Shown: one piece after another, positions 25,552 to 34,625 of the stretch | How positions within the stretch are numbered: position 1 is the stretch's first letter | How the letters are laid out: every line of letters begins with the position of its first letter | NCBI RefSeq assembly: GCF_037095735.1 | Contig: NZ_JBAWKD010000004.1 | Location: 62,001-126,000 of the forward strand | Length of the DNA stretch: 64,000 nucleotides | Direction of reading: 5' to 3' | Origin: Frigidibacter sp037095735 | GTDB taxonomy: Bacteria > Pseudomonadota > Alphaproteobacteria > Rhodobacterales > Rhodobacteraceae | Program-made: the position numbers and the translations under genes | Notes under the pieces: generated by a model | The model's database searches: none | The model's input: the letters and a program-made list of their open reading frames with translations, nothing else | What the model was told of the DNA's origin: nothing

Positions 25552-26694
25552 CTACTCGGCGGCGGCGCGGGCGGCGCGGGCCTCGGCCAGGGCGCCGGGC
25601 AGGGCGGCCTCGAAGGCGTCGAGATCGGCCTCGCGGCCGCAGCTGACCCGGATGCAGCGGTCCTGCGGCGCGACGAAGGGCATGCGCACGAAGATCCCGC
25701 GTGCGGACAGCGCCGCCACCGTCGCCCGTGCCAGCGCGCCGTCGCCGCCAAGGTCGATGGTCACGAAATTGGTGGCCGAGGGCAGGGCGCTCAGCCCCTG
25801 TGCCGCGGCGATGGCCCCGATGCGCGCGCGCGAGGCCGCGACCTCGGCCCGCACGGTGTCGAGCCAGGCCTGGTCCTGCAGCGCCGCCAGCGCGCCCGCC
25901 AGCGAGATCCGCCCCATGCCGAAATGGTTGCGCACCCGGTCGAAGGCCGCGATCTGGCCGGTGCTGCCCAGCGCATAGCCGACCCGTGCCCCCGCCAGCC
26001 CGTAGGCCTTCGAGAAGGTGCGCATCCGGATCACCCGCCCGTCTTCGGGATCGACCTGCGCCGCGGTGCCCTCGGGGGCGAATTCGACATAGGCCTCATC
26101 CAGCACCAGCAGGCAGCCCTCGGGCATCCGCTCGATCATCGCCTCGATCACCCGGCTCGGATGGTGCGAGCCCATCGGGTTGTCGGGATTGGCGAGGTAG
26201 ACGAGCTTCGCGCCGGTCTCGCGCGCCAAGGCCAGCAGCGCCTCGGGGTCTTCGGCATCGCCCTTGTAGGGCACGGTCTCGAGCCGCCCGCCGAAGCCCG
26301 CGACATGGTAGTTGAAGGTGGGATAGGCCCCCTTCGAGGTGACGACCACGTCGCCGGGGGCGATGCAGATCCGCACCAGCAGGCCCAGAAGGCCGTCGAT
26401 GCCTTCGCCGATCATCACGTTGGCGGGCGCCACGTCCTCGGCCGCGGCGATCGCGCGGCGCAGGTCATGCGCCTCGGGGTCGGCATACATCCAGGCATCC
26501 TGCGCGCTGGCGGCCATCGCCGAGATCGCGCGCGGCGAGGGGCCAAAGACGTTCTCGTTCGCCCCGAGCCGGGCGGTGAAGGCCGCGCCGCGGGCGCGCT
26601 CCTGCGCCTCGGGGCCGACGAAGGGCACGGTTGCGGGCAGGCTCGCGACGAGCGGGGTGAGAAGCGGGGCGGAGGGCTTGCGTTCCTGGGTCAT
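25552..26694 (-). CDS. hisC: histidinol-phosphate aminotransferase-like protein
   Basis: Fold-type I PLP aminotransferase of 380 residues. The HisC-type opening is LGANENVFGPSP, followed by YADPEAHDLRRAIA, NPDNPMGSHHP, DEAYVEF and the PLP lysine Lys229 in FSKAYGLAGARVGYALG. HisC converts imidazole-acetol phosphate to histidinol phosphate; related enzymes act on phenylalanine/tyrosine or other keto acids. It is isolated from any his operon, so a second HisC-like paralogue is possible. The C-terminus is a run of Ala/Glu/Arg. The frame stays open upstream to 26943 but MTQERKPS at 26694 is the sensible start. Confidence 0.85.
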   Translation of the reverse strand: MTQERKPSAPLLTPLVASLPATVPFVGPEAQERARGAAFTARLGANENVFGPSPRAISAMAASAQDAWMYADPEAHDLRRAIAAAEDVAPANVMIGEGIDGLLGLLVRICIAPGDVVVTSKGAYPTFNYHVAGFGGRLETVPYKGDAEDPEALLALARETGAKLVYLANPDNPMGSHHPSRVIEAMIERMPEGCLLVLDEAYVEFAPEGTAAQVDPEDGRVIRMRTFSKAYGLAGARVGYALGSTGQIAAFDRVRNHFGMGRISLAGALAALQDQAWLDTVRAEVAASRARIGAIAAAQGLSALPSATNFVTIDLGGDGALARATVAALSARGIFVRMPFVAPQDRCIRVSCGREADLDAFEAALPGALAEARAARAAAE

Positions 26695-27183
26695 GGCCCG
26701 GCCCAGAAAGCCGATTTCGCGCCGCCCGGCAAGGTTCCTGTGCGCGTTGTCCTCGGGCTCCTGACGGGCGCCCGACCGGCTGCGGACCGCCGGAGAACCA
26801 AGCCGCAGAAAGTCCGCCGAGCAGACAGCTATCCTGTCGCGGAGGTGATCACGGCCCTCTCGGGTCCATTGCGGAAGCCTGGCCGTGGTGGTCAAGGCCT
26901 GCGCAGATGCCTGCGCCGCCGTTTCGCCCCGCAAGCCGATCACGGAGGGCGCAGGGGCTTTGCCCTTGTCGCGCGTGAGGCGCGATCACAGCCTGAAGCG
27001 GGTTTGGGGCTCTCTTAGCGTTCACGACGTTGAGCTGTCGTGCAGACGTCGCCAGCTAGCATCGAAGACGTCGTGATCTCACTCCAGGCGCAGCCGGCAC
27101 GCGTTCAGGCCGCCCGGACTGACCATGGCGCGCGCACGACCCTCCGGCTGAGCGTTGCAGCCCTTGCGGACCGCATCCGTCGC
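26695..27183. other. intergenic region of about 490 bp without a convincing gene
   Basis: Only short, atypical open frames are present and none resembles a protein I know. It contains an inverted repeat TCACGACGT (27022-27030) / ACGTCGTGA (27068-27076) with a 37-bp spacer. Composition is somewhat less GC-rich and less coding-like than the neighbours. It may carry the promoter of the HisC-type gene or a gene remnant. Confidence 0.5.
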
Positions 27184-27366
27184 TCAGGCGTGGGCGGCGG
27201 GCAGCTGCGGTCCGGGGGCCGGGCTGTCGATGACCAGTGCACTGTCCTCGGAGGGCAGGCGCGCCTCGCGGTCGATGGCGCGGGTGCCGGGATCGGCATA
27301 GGCGCCCATGGCCAGGGCGAAGGCGAGCGGGCTCAGGGCCAGGGCGGGGCTCGGTCTGCGTTTCAT
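27184..27366 (-). CDS. 60-residue exported peptide
   Basis: Small gene encoding MKRRPSPALALSPLAFALAMGAYA (signal peptide) followed by about 35 mature residues (DPGTRAIDREARLPSEDSALV and a Pro-rich end). AGGAG lies 7 nt before the ATG at 27366, which supports it. No cysteine or lipobox, and no family recognised. It could be a spurious frame in GC-rich DNA, but signal peptide plus ribosome site argue for a real secreted peptide. Confidence 0.5.
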   Translation of the reverse strand: MKRRPSPALALSPLAFALAMGAYADPGTRAIDREARLPSEDSALVIDSPAPGPQLPAAHA

Positions 27367-27483
27367 CGCGCGTCTCCTGTTGTGGTCCGCAGGGGCGATA
27401 TGGGCAGCCTGCGCCCGCCCGGCACCCCCGCACAACTCACCGATCGGTGATGCTGCGCTGCGGCTGGCGGATCCTTGCCGCGG

Positions 27484-29262
27484 ATGTTTCAGCCGATCAC
27501 GCCGCCGATCACGCCATCGCGTCCGCATCCACTTGTCTTTCCCCGCATTCCTTTGCGAAATGGCCGCGACAGACCCCGGTCCGGGCTCTGGGGTGCCGCG
27601 CCGGCGCCGGAGGAGGACAGCATCATCGCCCGCCGCTCATCGACCTTCGCCCCCTTCGCGAACCCCGCGTTCCGCAGGCTGTGGTTCGCTTCGCAGACCT
27701 CGAACCTCGGCGGGCTGATCCAGACCGTGGGCGCCGGCTGGCTGATGACCTCGCTCTCCAGCTCGGCCGACATGGTGGCGCTGGTGCAGGCCTCGAACAC
27801 GCTGCCGATCATGGTGCTGTCGCTGGTCTCGGGCGCGCTGGCCGACAGTTTCGAGCGGCGGACGATCCTGATCACCGCGCAGGGCTTCATGCTGGCGGTC
27901 TCGATCGGGCTGGCGGTCTGCGCCTGGGCCGACATGCTCTCGCCCTGGGGCCTTTTGGGCTTCACCTTCGCGATCGGCGCCGGGGTCGCGCTTTACAACC
28001 CCTCCTGGCAGGCCTCGATGGGCGACATCGTCGCGCGCGAGGACCTGTCGGCCGCGGTCAGCCTGAACTCGATGGGCTTCAACCTGATGCGCTCGGTCGG
28101 GCCGGCGCTGGGGGGGATCCTCGTCGCCATCGCCGGGGCCGCCGCCGCCTTCGCGGTGAACGCGGCCAGCTACATCCCGAACATCCTCGCGCTCTGGCTC
28201 TGGCGACCCGAGCGCGCCCCGGCCCGCCTGCCGCGCGAACCGCTGCCGCAGGCGCTGGGGGCGGGGCTGCGCTATGTCGCGATGTCGCCGAACCTGATGC
28301 GGGTCATGGGACGCGCGTCGCTCTTCGGCTTCGCGGCCTCGTCGGCGATGGCGCTGATGCCGATCGTCGCGCGCGAGAGCCTGGGCGGCTCGGCGCTGAC
28401 CTATGGCCTGTGCTTGGGCTTCTTCGGCTTCGGCGCGATCTGCGCGGTGATGGTCAATGCGCAGGTGCGGGCGCGCTTCCGCAACGAGCAGATCGGCGTC
28501 GCGGCCTTTGCGGGCTTCGCGCTGGGAATGGTGGGGCTGGCCTTTTCGCATGCGCTGTGGATGGCGGCGCCGGGGCTGCTGCTGGCGGGGGCCTGCTGGG
28601 TACTGGCGCTGTCGCTGTTCAACGTGACGGTGCAGCTGTCGACGCCGCGCTGGGTCGTGGGCCGCGCGCTCAGCTTCTATCAGACCGCCACCTTCGGCGG
28701 CATGGCGCTGGGGTCGTGGATCTGGGGTCTGGTGGCCGAGGCGCATGGCGTGGTGCCGGCGCTGCTGCTGGCCGCGGCGCTGCTGCTGTTCGGGGCCGGG
28801 GCCGGGCGCTGGCTGCCGCTGGCGCAGTTCGCCAACCTCGACCTCGACCCGGCCGGCCGCTTTCAGGAGCCCGAGCTGAAGATCGACCTGCGCGCGCGGT
28901 CCGGCCCGATCATGGTGATGGTCGACTACGTGATCGCGGCCGGCGATACCGATGCCTTCCTGGCCGAGATGACGACGCGCCGCCGGGTGCGGATCCGCGA
29001 CGGGGCCCGGCAATGGGTGCTGCTGCGCGACCTGGAAAACCCCGACATCTGGACGGAAAGCTATCACGTCGCCACCTGGACCGACTACGTGCGCCACAAC
29101 GAGCGGCGGACCAAGGCCGATCTCGACAATTTCGAACGGCTGCTGGCCCTGCACCGCGGTCCGGGCCGGCCGCGGGTGCACCGGATGATCGAGCGTCAGA
29201 CCGTGCCGCTGCATGACGACATGCCGCTGAAGCCGACCTCGCCGACCGAGTTGCAGCAATAG
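27484..29262 (+). CDS. MFS exporter with C-terminal antibiotic-biosynthesis-monooxygenase-like domain
   Basis: Protein of about 592 residues. A 12-helix major facilitator of the EntS/DHA3 type (about residues 55-455; FANPAFRRLWFASQTSNLGGLIQTVGAGWLM, ALADSFERRTILI) is followed by a hydrophilic domain (about 470-570; PIMVMVDYVIAAGDTDAFLAEM, RQWVLLRDLENPDIWTESYHVATWTDYVRHNERRTKAD) resembling an ABM fold. Such fusions occur in alphaproteobacterial MFS proteins. The start is unclear: 27484 is the best ATG, but conserved sequence begins about 55 residues later, where a GAGGAGG precedes ATC codons. Substrate unknown. Confidence 0.8.
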   Translation: MFQPITPPITPSRPHPLVFPRIPLRNGRDRPRSGLWGAAPAPEEDSIIARRSSTFAPFANPAFRRLWFASQTSNLGGLIQTVGAGWLMTSLSSSADMVALVQASNTLPIMVLSLVSGALADSFERRTILITAQGFMLAVSIGLAVCAWADMLSPWGLLGFTFAIGAGVALYNPSWQASMGDIVAREDLSAAVSLNSMGFNLMRSVGPALGGILVAIAGAAAAFAVNAASYIPNILALWLWRPERAPARLPREPLPQALGAGLRYVAMSPNLMRVMGRASLFGFAASSAMALMPIVARESLGGSALTYGLCLGFFGFGAICAVMVNAQVRARFRNEQIGVAAFAGFALGMVGLAFSHALWMAAPGLLLAGACWVLALSLFNVTVQLSTPRWVVGRALSFYQTATFGGMALGSWIWGLVAEAHGVVPALLLAAALLLFGAGAGRWLPLAQFANLDLDPAGRFQEPELKIDLRARSGPIMVMVDYVIAAGDTDAFLAEMTTRRRVRIRDGARQWVLLRDLENPDIWTESYHVATWTDYVRHNERRTKADLDNFERLLALHRGPGRPRVHRMIERQTVPLHDDMPLKPTSPTELQQ

Positions 29263-29299
29263 CGCGGCGCGGGCAGGATCCGCGGCAGGAGGATCGGAC

Positions 29300-29938
29300 A
29301 TGGCCGAGGACGAGACCAAGCTGACTCGCACCAAGCGCGCCTGGGCGGCGGCGGGCAAGTTCCTGACCGGGCGGCACGACGCGGACGCGCGCCTGCCGCC
29401 GGGCCAGCATCTGGTGACCGACTGGCCGGTGCTCGACCTCGGGATCGAGCCCTCCATCGACATCGCGCGCTATCGGCTCGACGTGACCGGCTTCGTCGAG
29501 ACGCGGCTGTCGCTCGACTGGGCGGCGCTGATGGCGCTGCCGCAAAGTGACGCGCGCTCGGACATCCACTGTGTCACCACCTGGTCGCGCTATGACAACG
29601 ACTGGCGCGGGATCCGCACCACCGACCTGCTGGAGCGCGCGGGGCTGATGGAGATCGCGGGCCATGTGCTGCTGCACGGCGCCGACGGCTATGTCACCAA
29701 TCTGCCGCTGGCCGATTTCTGTGCCCCGGACGCGATGCTGGCCACCCATTGGCAGGGCGCGCCTTTGACGCGCGAGCATGGCGGGCCGCTCAGGGCGGTG
29801 ATCCCGCATCTTTACTTCTGGAAAAGCGCCAAGTGGCTGACCCGGATCGAGGTGATCGGCACCGATCAGGCCGGCTTCTGGGAGCGCAACGGCTATCACA
29901 TGCGCGGCGATCCCTGGGCCGAAGAGCGGTATGGCTGA
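29300..29938 (+). CDS. sulfite-oxidase-like molybdopterin oxidoreductase
   Basis: Protein of 212 residues of the sulfite oxidase/MsrP-like molybdopterin domain, short version without dimerisation domain. The Moco-ligating cysteine is in SDIHCVTTWSRYDNDWRG; ADGYVTNLPLADF and GGPLRAVIPHLYFWKSAKWLTRIEV are the other conserved stretches. No signal peptide, so it is probably cytoplasmic. GCAGGAGGA precedes the ATG. Reaction unknown. It sits between the MFS gene and nasT, perhaps by chance, although nitrate assimilation also needs molybdopterin. Confidence 0.88.
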   Translation: MAEDETKLTRTKRAWAAAGKFLTGRHDADARLPPGQHLVTDWPVLDLGIEPSIDIARYRLDVTGFVETRLSLDWAALMALPQSDARSDIHCVTTWSRYDNDWRGIRTTDLLERAGLMEIAGHVLLHGADGYVTNLPLADFCAPDAMLATHWQGAPLTREHGGPLRAVIPHLYFWKSAKWLTRIEVIGTDQAGFWERNGYHMRGDPWAEERYG

Positions 29939-30028
29939 CCCTGCGGCATCGGTCCCCGTTGCCGCGCTGCGGCGGGGCGGCTACACCTGAGGCCGACCCG
30001 GCGTGCCGCCGGCGGGGAAGGGATGCCA

Positions 30029-30613
30029 ATGGCCGAGGGTCTGTCGATCATCGTGGTGGAAAAGGACCGCGACCGCGCGTTGCGGATCGTGGATGCGCTG
30101 CGCGAGTCGGGAGACCACACGATTCAGGTTCTGGGCGAAGAGATGGGCCTCGCCCGCCGCATCGCCGAGCGCCGCCCCGACATCGTGCTGATCGACGTCG
30201 AGAACCCTTCGCGCGATCAGCTCGAGGAACTCGCCATCGCCTCGGGCCCGATGGAACGGCCGGTGGCGATGTTCGTCGACCGCTCGGACGAGGGGCTGAC
30301 CAAGGCCGCGATCGAGGCGGGGGTGTCGGCCTATGTCGTCGACGGGCTGCGCGGCGACCGCATCAAGCCGGTGCTCGACGCGGCAATCGCCCGTTTCCAC
30401 ATGTTCTCGAAGATGCGGGCGGAACTGGCCGCGACTCGCGCCGCGCTGGAGGAGCGCAAGGTCGTGGACCGCGCCAAGGGCCTGCTGATGCGCGCCCGCG
30501 GCATTTCCGAGGACGAGGCCTATGCGCTGCTGCGCAAGACCGCGATGGACCAGGGCAAGAAGATCGGCGACGTGGCGCAGGCGCTGGTCACCGCGGCGGA
30601 GCTGCTGAAATGA
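30029..30613 (+). CDS. nasT: ANTAR-domain antiterminator of nitrate assimilation
   Basis: Response-regulator-like protein of 194 residues: a receiver-like domain (about 1-125, IVLIDVENPS) and a C-terminal ANTAR RNA-binding domain (about 135-194, KVVDRAKGLLMRARGISEDEAYALLRKTAMDQGKKIGDVAQALV). NasT binds paired hexaloop hairpins in leader RNA and prevents termination; NasS holds it inactive until nitrate or nitrite binds. ATG 30029 fits the GGGGAAGGG ribosome site better than ATG 30023. It overlaps nasS (ATGA). Its likely target, a two-hairpin leader, is at 31910-32023. Confidence 0.93.
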   Translation: MAEGLSIIVVEKDRDRALRIVDALRESGDHTIQVLGEEMGLARRIAERRPDIVLIDVENPSRDQLEELAIASGPMERPVAMFVDRSDEGLTKAAIEAGVSAYVVDGLRGDRIKPVLDAAIARFHMFSKMRAELAATRAALEERKVVDRAKGLLMRARGISEDEAYALLRKTAMDQGKKIGDVAQALVTAAELLK

Positions 30614-31785
30614 CCGAGACGCTGTCGCTGGGCTTTGTCGCGCTGATCGATGCGGGTCCGCTGATCGTCGCGCAGGAACTGGGCTTTGCCGAGGAAGAAG
30701 GGCTGGCGCTGGACCTGCGGCGCGCGCCCTCGTGGTCGATGCTGCGCGATCAGCTGGCCTTCGGACAGATCGAGGCCGCCCAGCTGCTGGCCCCGGTGCC
30801 GATCGCCACCGCGCTGGGGCTGGGGGGCGCGGTCCCTCGGCTCGATGCGCTGCAGGTGCTGTCGGTGAACGGCACGGTGATCGGCGTCTCGCGCGGGCTG
30901 GCCGAGGCGCTGCGCCACCACGGCTACAGCTTCGACTTCAAGGATGCCACCGCCGCGGGCCGGGCGATGATCGCGGCCGCCGGCGACGGCGGACTGCGCC
31001 TTGGCGTGCCCTTCCCCTTCTCGATGCAGGCCGAGCTTGTGCACTACTGGCTGAACGCGCTGGGCTTCGATGCCGCACGGGGCCTGATCGTGCGCACCGT
31101 GCCGCCGCCGAGGATGGCCGAGGCGGTCGAGGCCGGCGAGATCGATGCCTTCTGCGTGGGCGAGCCCTGGGGCTCGATCGGCGTGGCGCGCGGGGTGGCG
31201 GAACTGCTGCTGCCCGGCGCCGCGATCTGGTCCTTCGCACCCGAAAAGGTGCTGGCCGTGCGCCATTCCTGGGCGGAAAGCGAGCGCGAGCTGGGCGGGC
31301 GGCTGTCGCGCGCCATCTGGCGCGCCGGGCGCTGGCTGGGCGACCCGGTCAACCGCGCGACCGCCTCCGAGGTGCTGGCGCGGCAATCCTATCTGAACGT
31401 CCCCGCCGAGGTGATCGAGCGCGCGATGCAGGGCCGGCTGGTGATCGACCCCGCCGGGGCCGAGGTGCAGACCGACCAGTTCATCGTCTTCCACGAGGGC
31501 GGCGCGGCCTTCCCCTGGCGCAGTCAGGCGGCCTGGATCGCGCGCCGGCTGGCCGGGCGCACCGGCCTTGACCCCGTCTGGGCGGCCGAGACCGCGAAGC
31601 CGGTGTTCCGCGCCGATCTCTACCGTCAGTTCCTGTCCGGGACCGGCGCGCCGATGCCCGGAGCCTCGGAAAAGATCGAGGGCGCGCTGGAGGCGCCGGC
31701 CGGGGCCGGGGCGTCGCAGGGGCGGTTGATTCTAAACCGCAACCGTTTCTTCGATGGCGCGGAATTCGACCCCGCAACGACATGA
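30610..31785 (+). CDS. nasS: nitrate/nitrite sensor, NrtA-like, cytoplasmic
   Basis: Protein of 391 residues homologous to nitrate ABC-transporter binding proteins (LSLGFVALIDAGPLIVAQELGFAEEEGLALDL, LAPVPIATALGLGG, LGVPFPFSMQAELVHYWLNALGF, GEIDAFCVGEPWGS) but without a signal peptide. This is as expected for cytoplasmic NasS, which sequesters NasT in the absence of nitrate. The ATG overlaps the nasT stop. The gene is followed by the promoter and leader of the nrt-nir-nas operon. It resembles NrtA (32080) throughout, a sensor derived from a transporter subunit. Confidence 0.93.
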   Translation: MTETLSLGFVALIDAGPLIVAQELGFAEEEGLALDLRRAPSWSMLRDQLAFGQIEAAQLLAPVPIATALGLGGAVPRLDALQVLSVNGTVIGVSRGLAEALRHHGYSFDFKDATAAGRAMIAAAGDGGLRLGVPFPFSMQAELVHYWLNALGFDAARGLIVRTVPPPRMAEAVEAGEIDAFCVGEPWGSIGVARGVAELLLPGAAIWSFAPEKVLAVRHSWAESERELGGRLSRAIWRAGRWLGDPVNRATASEVLARQSYLNVPAEVIERAMQGRLVIDPAGAEVQTDQFIVFHEGGAAFPWRSQAAWIARRLAGRTGLDPVWAAETAKPVFRADLYRQFLSGTGAPMPGASEKIEGALEAPAGAGASQGRLILNRNRFFDGAEFDPATT

Positions 31786-31870
31786 TGACGGTTTTGTAAG
31801 CATTTTCGCTGCACCTGCACACATCTAAACGCGTTTTCGCCGGATTTTCGCCTTAACACCCTGATGACCT

Positions 31871-31900
31871 TTGACAGGCACGCTGCAGCTGCGGCATAGC
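31871..31900 (+). promoter_or_regulatory. candidate promoter of the nrt-nir-nas operon
   Basis: TTGACA (31871-31876) matches the -35 consensus exactly. An 18-bp spacer leads to CATAGC (31895-31900), a weak -10. Initiation near 31907 would place the first leader hairpin at the very start of the transcript. Confidence 0.55.
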
Positions 31901-31909
31901 TTAAGACAC

Positions 31910-32023
31910 CGGAACAAGGGCGTTCCGACATCCATTCCCCAAAGTTTTGGGAACCGAGCAAAGCCGCTCGACCCCGCCATTTCCTCGAAAGAGACGGCGG
32001 TGATCGTGCGGCCATTTTCATTT
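31910..32023 (+). ncRNA. NasT (ANTAR) antitermination leader: two hexaloop hairpins plus terminator
   Basis: Hairpin P1: CGGAAC (31910-31915), loop AAGGGC, GTTCCG (31922-31927). Hairpin P2: CGAGC (31955-31959), loop AAAGCC, GCTCG (31966-31970). Both loops are six bases with A at position 1 and G at position 4, the ANTAR recognition rule. A competing terminator pairs GCCGC (31963-31967) with GCGGC (32008-32012) and CCGCC (31974-31978) with GGCGG (31996-32000), followed by the T-rich CATTTTCATTT (32013-32023). Its 5' arm reuses the loop and 3' arm of P2, so P2 and terminator are mutually exclusive. Confidence 0.85.
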
Positions 32024-32079
32024 GCGCGGCTTCCAACATGCTCAGTCAGTTCGAGCCGCCATCGTATGAGGGACCTGGA

Positions 32080-33444
<1,365 letters not shown>

Positions 33445-33461
33445 TCTGACGCACTCTTCCT

Positions 33462-33504
33462 CCCGCCGCGGCCCGCGCCGGCCGCGTCCCGCGGCGGGTC
33501 TTTT
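33462..33504 (+). terminator. intra-operon hairpin between nrtA and nrtB
   Basis: CCCGCCGCGG (33462-33471) and CCGCGGCGGG (33489-33498) form a perfect 10-bp stem, followed by TCTTTT. As the genes around it belong to one operon it probably attenuates transcription or protects nrtA mRNA, giving excess binding protein over permease. Confidence 0.7.
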
Positions 33505-33546
33505 CCATCGCATTTCGCCACGCCCTGCCCCCGAAGGAGCGCCGCC

Positions 33547-34620
33547 ATGACCGCCATCGATCCGTCCGCGATGCCCGATCCGGCCCGTGAGGCCCGCCGC
33601 GAACGCCTGTTCTCCCGCATCAACAAGCTCGACGCCTGGTTCAAGGTGCTGGGCCTTGCCTGGATCACCCCGATCCTGCGCGCCGCCGCCGGCGACAACC
33701 CGAAGGCGCAGCTCAAGGACATCTGGAAGCTTCTGGGCGTGCCGGTGCTGGCCATCGCCATCTTCCTCGGCATCTGGGCCGCGCTCGCGCCGCAGGTGCA
33801 GACCTCGCTGGGCGCGATCCCCGGGCCGGTCGAGGTCTGGGAACAGGCCAAGGTGCTGCATGCCGACGCCGTGACCGAGGGTGAGAAGGCCGCCGCCTTC
33901 TATGCAGAGCAGGACGCGAAGAATGCCCAGCTGGTCAAGGACGGCTACCCCGAGCGGGTGCGCGAGCGCCCCTATACCGGCAAGCCGACCTATTACGCGC
34001 AGATCTTCACCTCGATCCAGACCGTGTTCTTCGGCTTCCTGATCGCCACCGCCGTCGCCGTGCCGCTGGGCATCGCCGCGGGCCTGTCGCAGACCGCCAA
34101 TGCCGCGATCAACCCGATCGTGCAGATCTTCAAGCCGGTCTCGCCGCTGGCCTGGCTGCCGATCGTCACCATGGTCGTCTCGGCGCTCTATGCTGGGGAC
34201 ATGGCGAAAAGCTTCATCATCTCGGCCGTGACGGTGACGCTCTGCTCGCTGTGGCCGACGCTGATCAACACCGCGCTGGGCGTGGCCTCGATCGACAAGG
34301 ACCTGGTGAACGTCGGCAAGGTGCTGAAGCTGGGCACCTGGACAAAGATCACCAAGCTGGTGCTGCCCTCGGCGCTGCCGCTGATCTTCACCGGGCTTCG
34401 CCTGTCGCTGGGCGTGGGCTGGATGGTTCTGATCGCCGCCGAGATGCTGGCGCAGAACCCGGGCCTGGGCAAGTTCGTCTGGGACGAGTTCCAGAACGGC
34501 TCGCAGCAGTCGCTGGCCAAGATCATGGTCGCGGTCTTCACCATCGGGATCATCGGCTTCATGCTCGACCGCGTGATGTTCGCCCTGCAGTCGCTCTTCA
34601 CCTACTCGAAGACCCGGTGA
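33547..34620 (+). CDS. nrtB: nitrate ABC transporter permease
   Basis: Protein of 357 residues. The N-terminus is cytoplasmic (1-60), the first helix is about 65-85 and a hydrophilic loop of about 80 residues follows. The BPD-type permease core (about 155-350) has the EAA-like segment VASIDKDLVNVGKVLKLGTWTKITKLVLPSALPLIFTGLRLSLGVGWMVLIAAE. It forms the channel of the nitrate uptake system. AAGGAGC precedes the ATG. The TGA overlaps a possible GTG start of the ATPase gene. Confidence 0.94.
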   Translation: MTAIDPSAMPDPAREARRERLFSRINKLDAWFKVLGLAWITPILRAAAGDNPKAQLKDIWKLLGVPVLAIAIFLGIWAALAPQVQTSLGAIPGPVEVWEQAKVLHADAVTEGEKAAAFYAEQDAKNAQLVKDGYPERVRERPYTGKPTYYAQIFTSIQTVFFGFLIATAVAVPLGIAAGLSQTANAAINPIVQIFKPVSPLAWLPIVTMVVSALYAGDMAKSFIISAVTVTLCSLWPTLINTALGVASIDKDLVNVGKVLKLGTWTKITKLVLPSALPLIFTGLRLSLGVGWMVLIAAEMLAQNPGLGKFVWDEFQNGSQQSLAKIMVAVFTIGIIGFMLDRVMFALQSLFTYSKTR

Positions 34621-34625
34621 GCGCG

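Noticed and set aside
26885..27076. Small plus-strand frame of 63 codons upstream of the MFS gene
   Set aside because: No ribosome-binding site, no motifs and atypical composition; left unannotated.
31810..31820. NtrC binding site (TGCACC half site) upstream of the nitrate operon
   Set aside because: Only one half matches; the GGTGCA partner at the right spacing is missing, and the promoter looks like a housekeeping type.
32038..32079. Upstream start for the nrtA protein at 32038
   Set aside because: It would add a hydrophilic leader before the signal peptide and has no ribosome site; 32080 is better.
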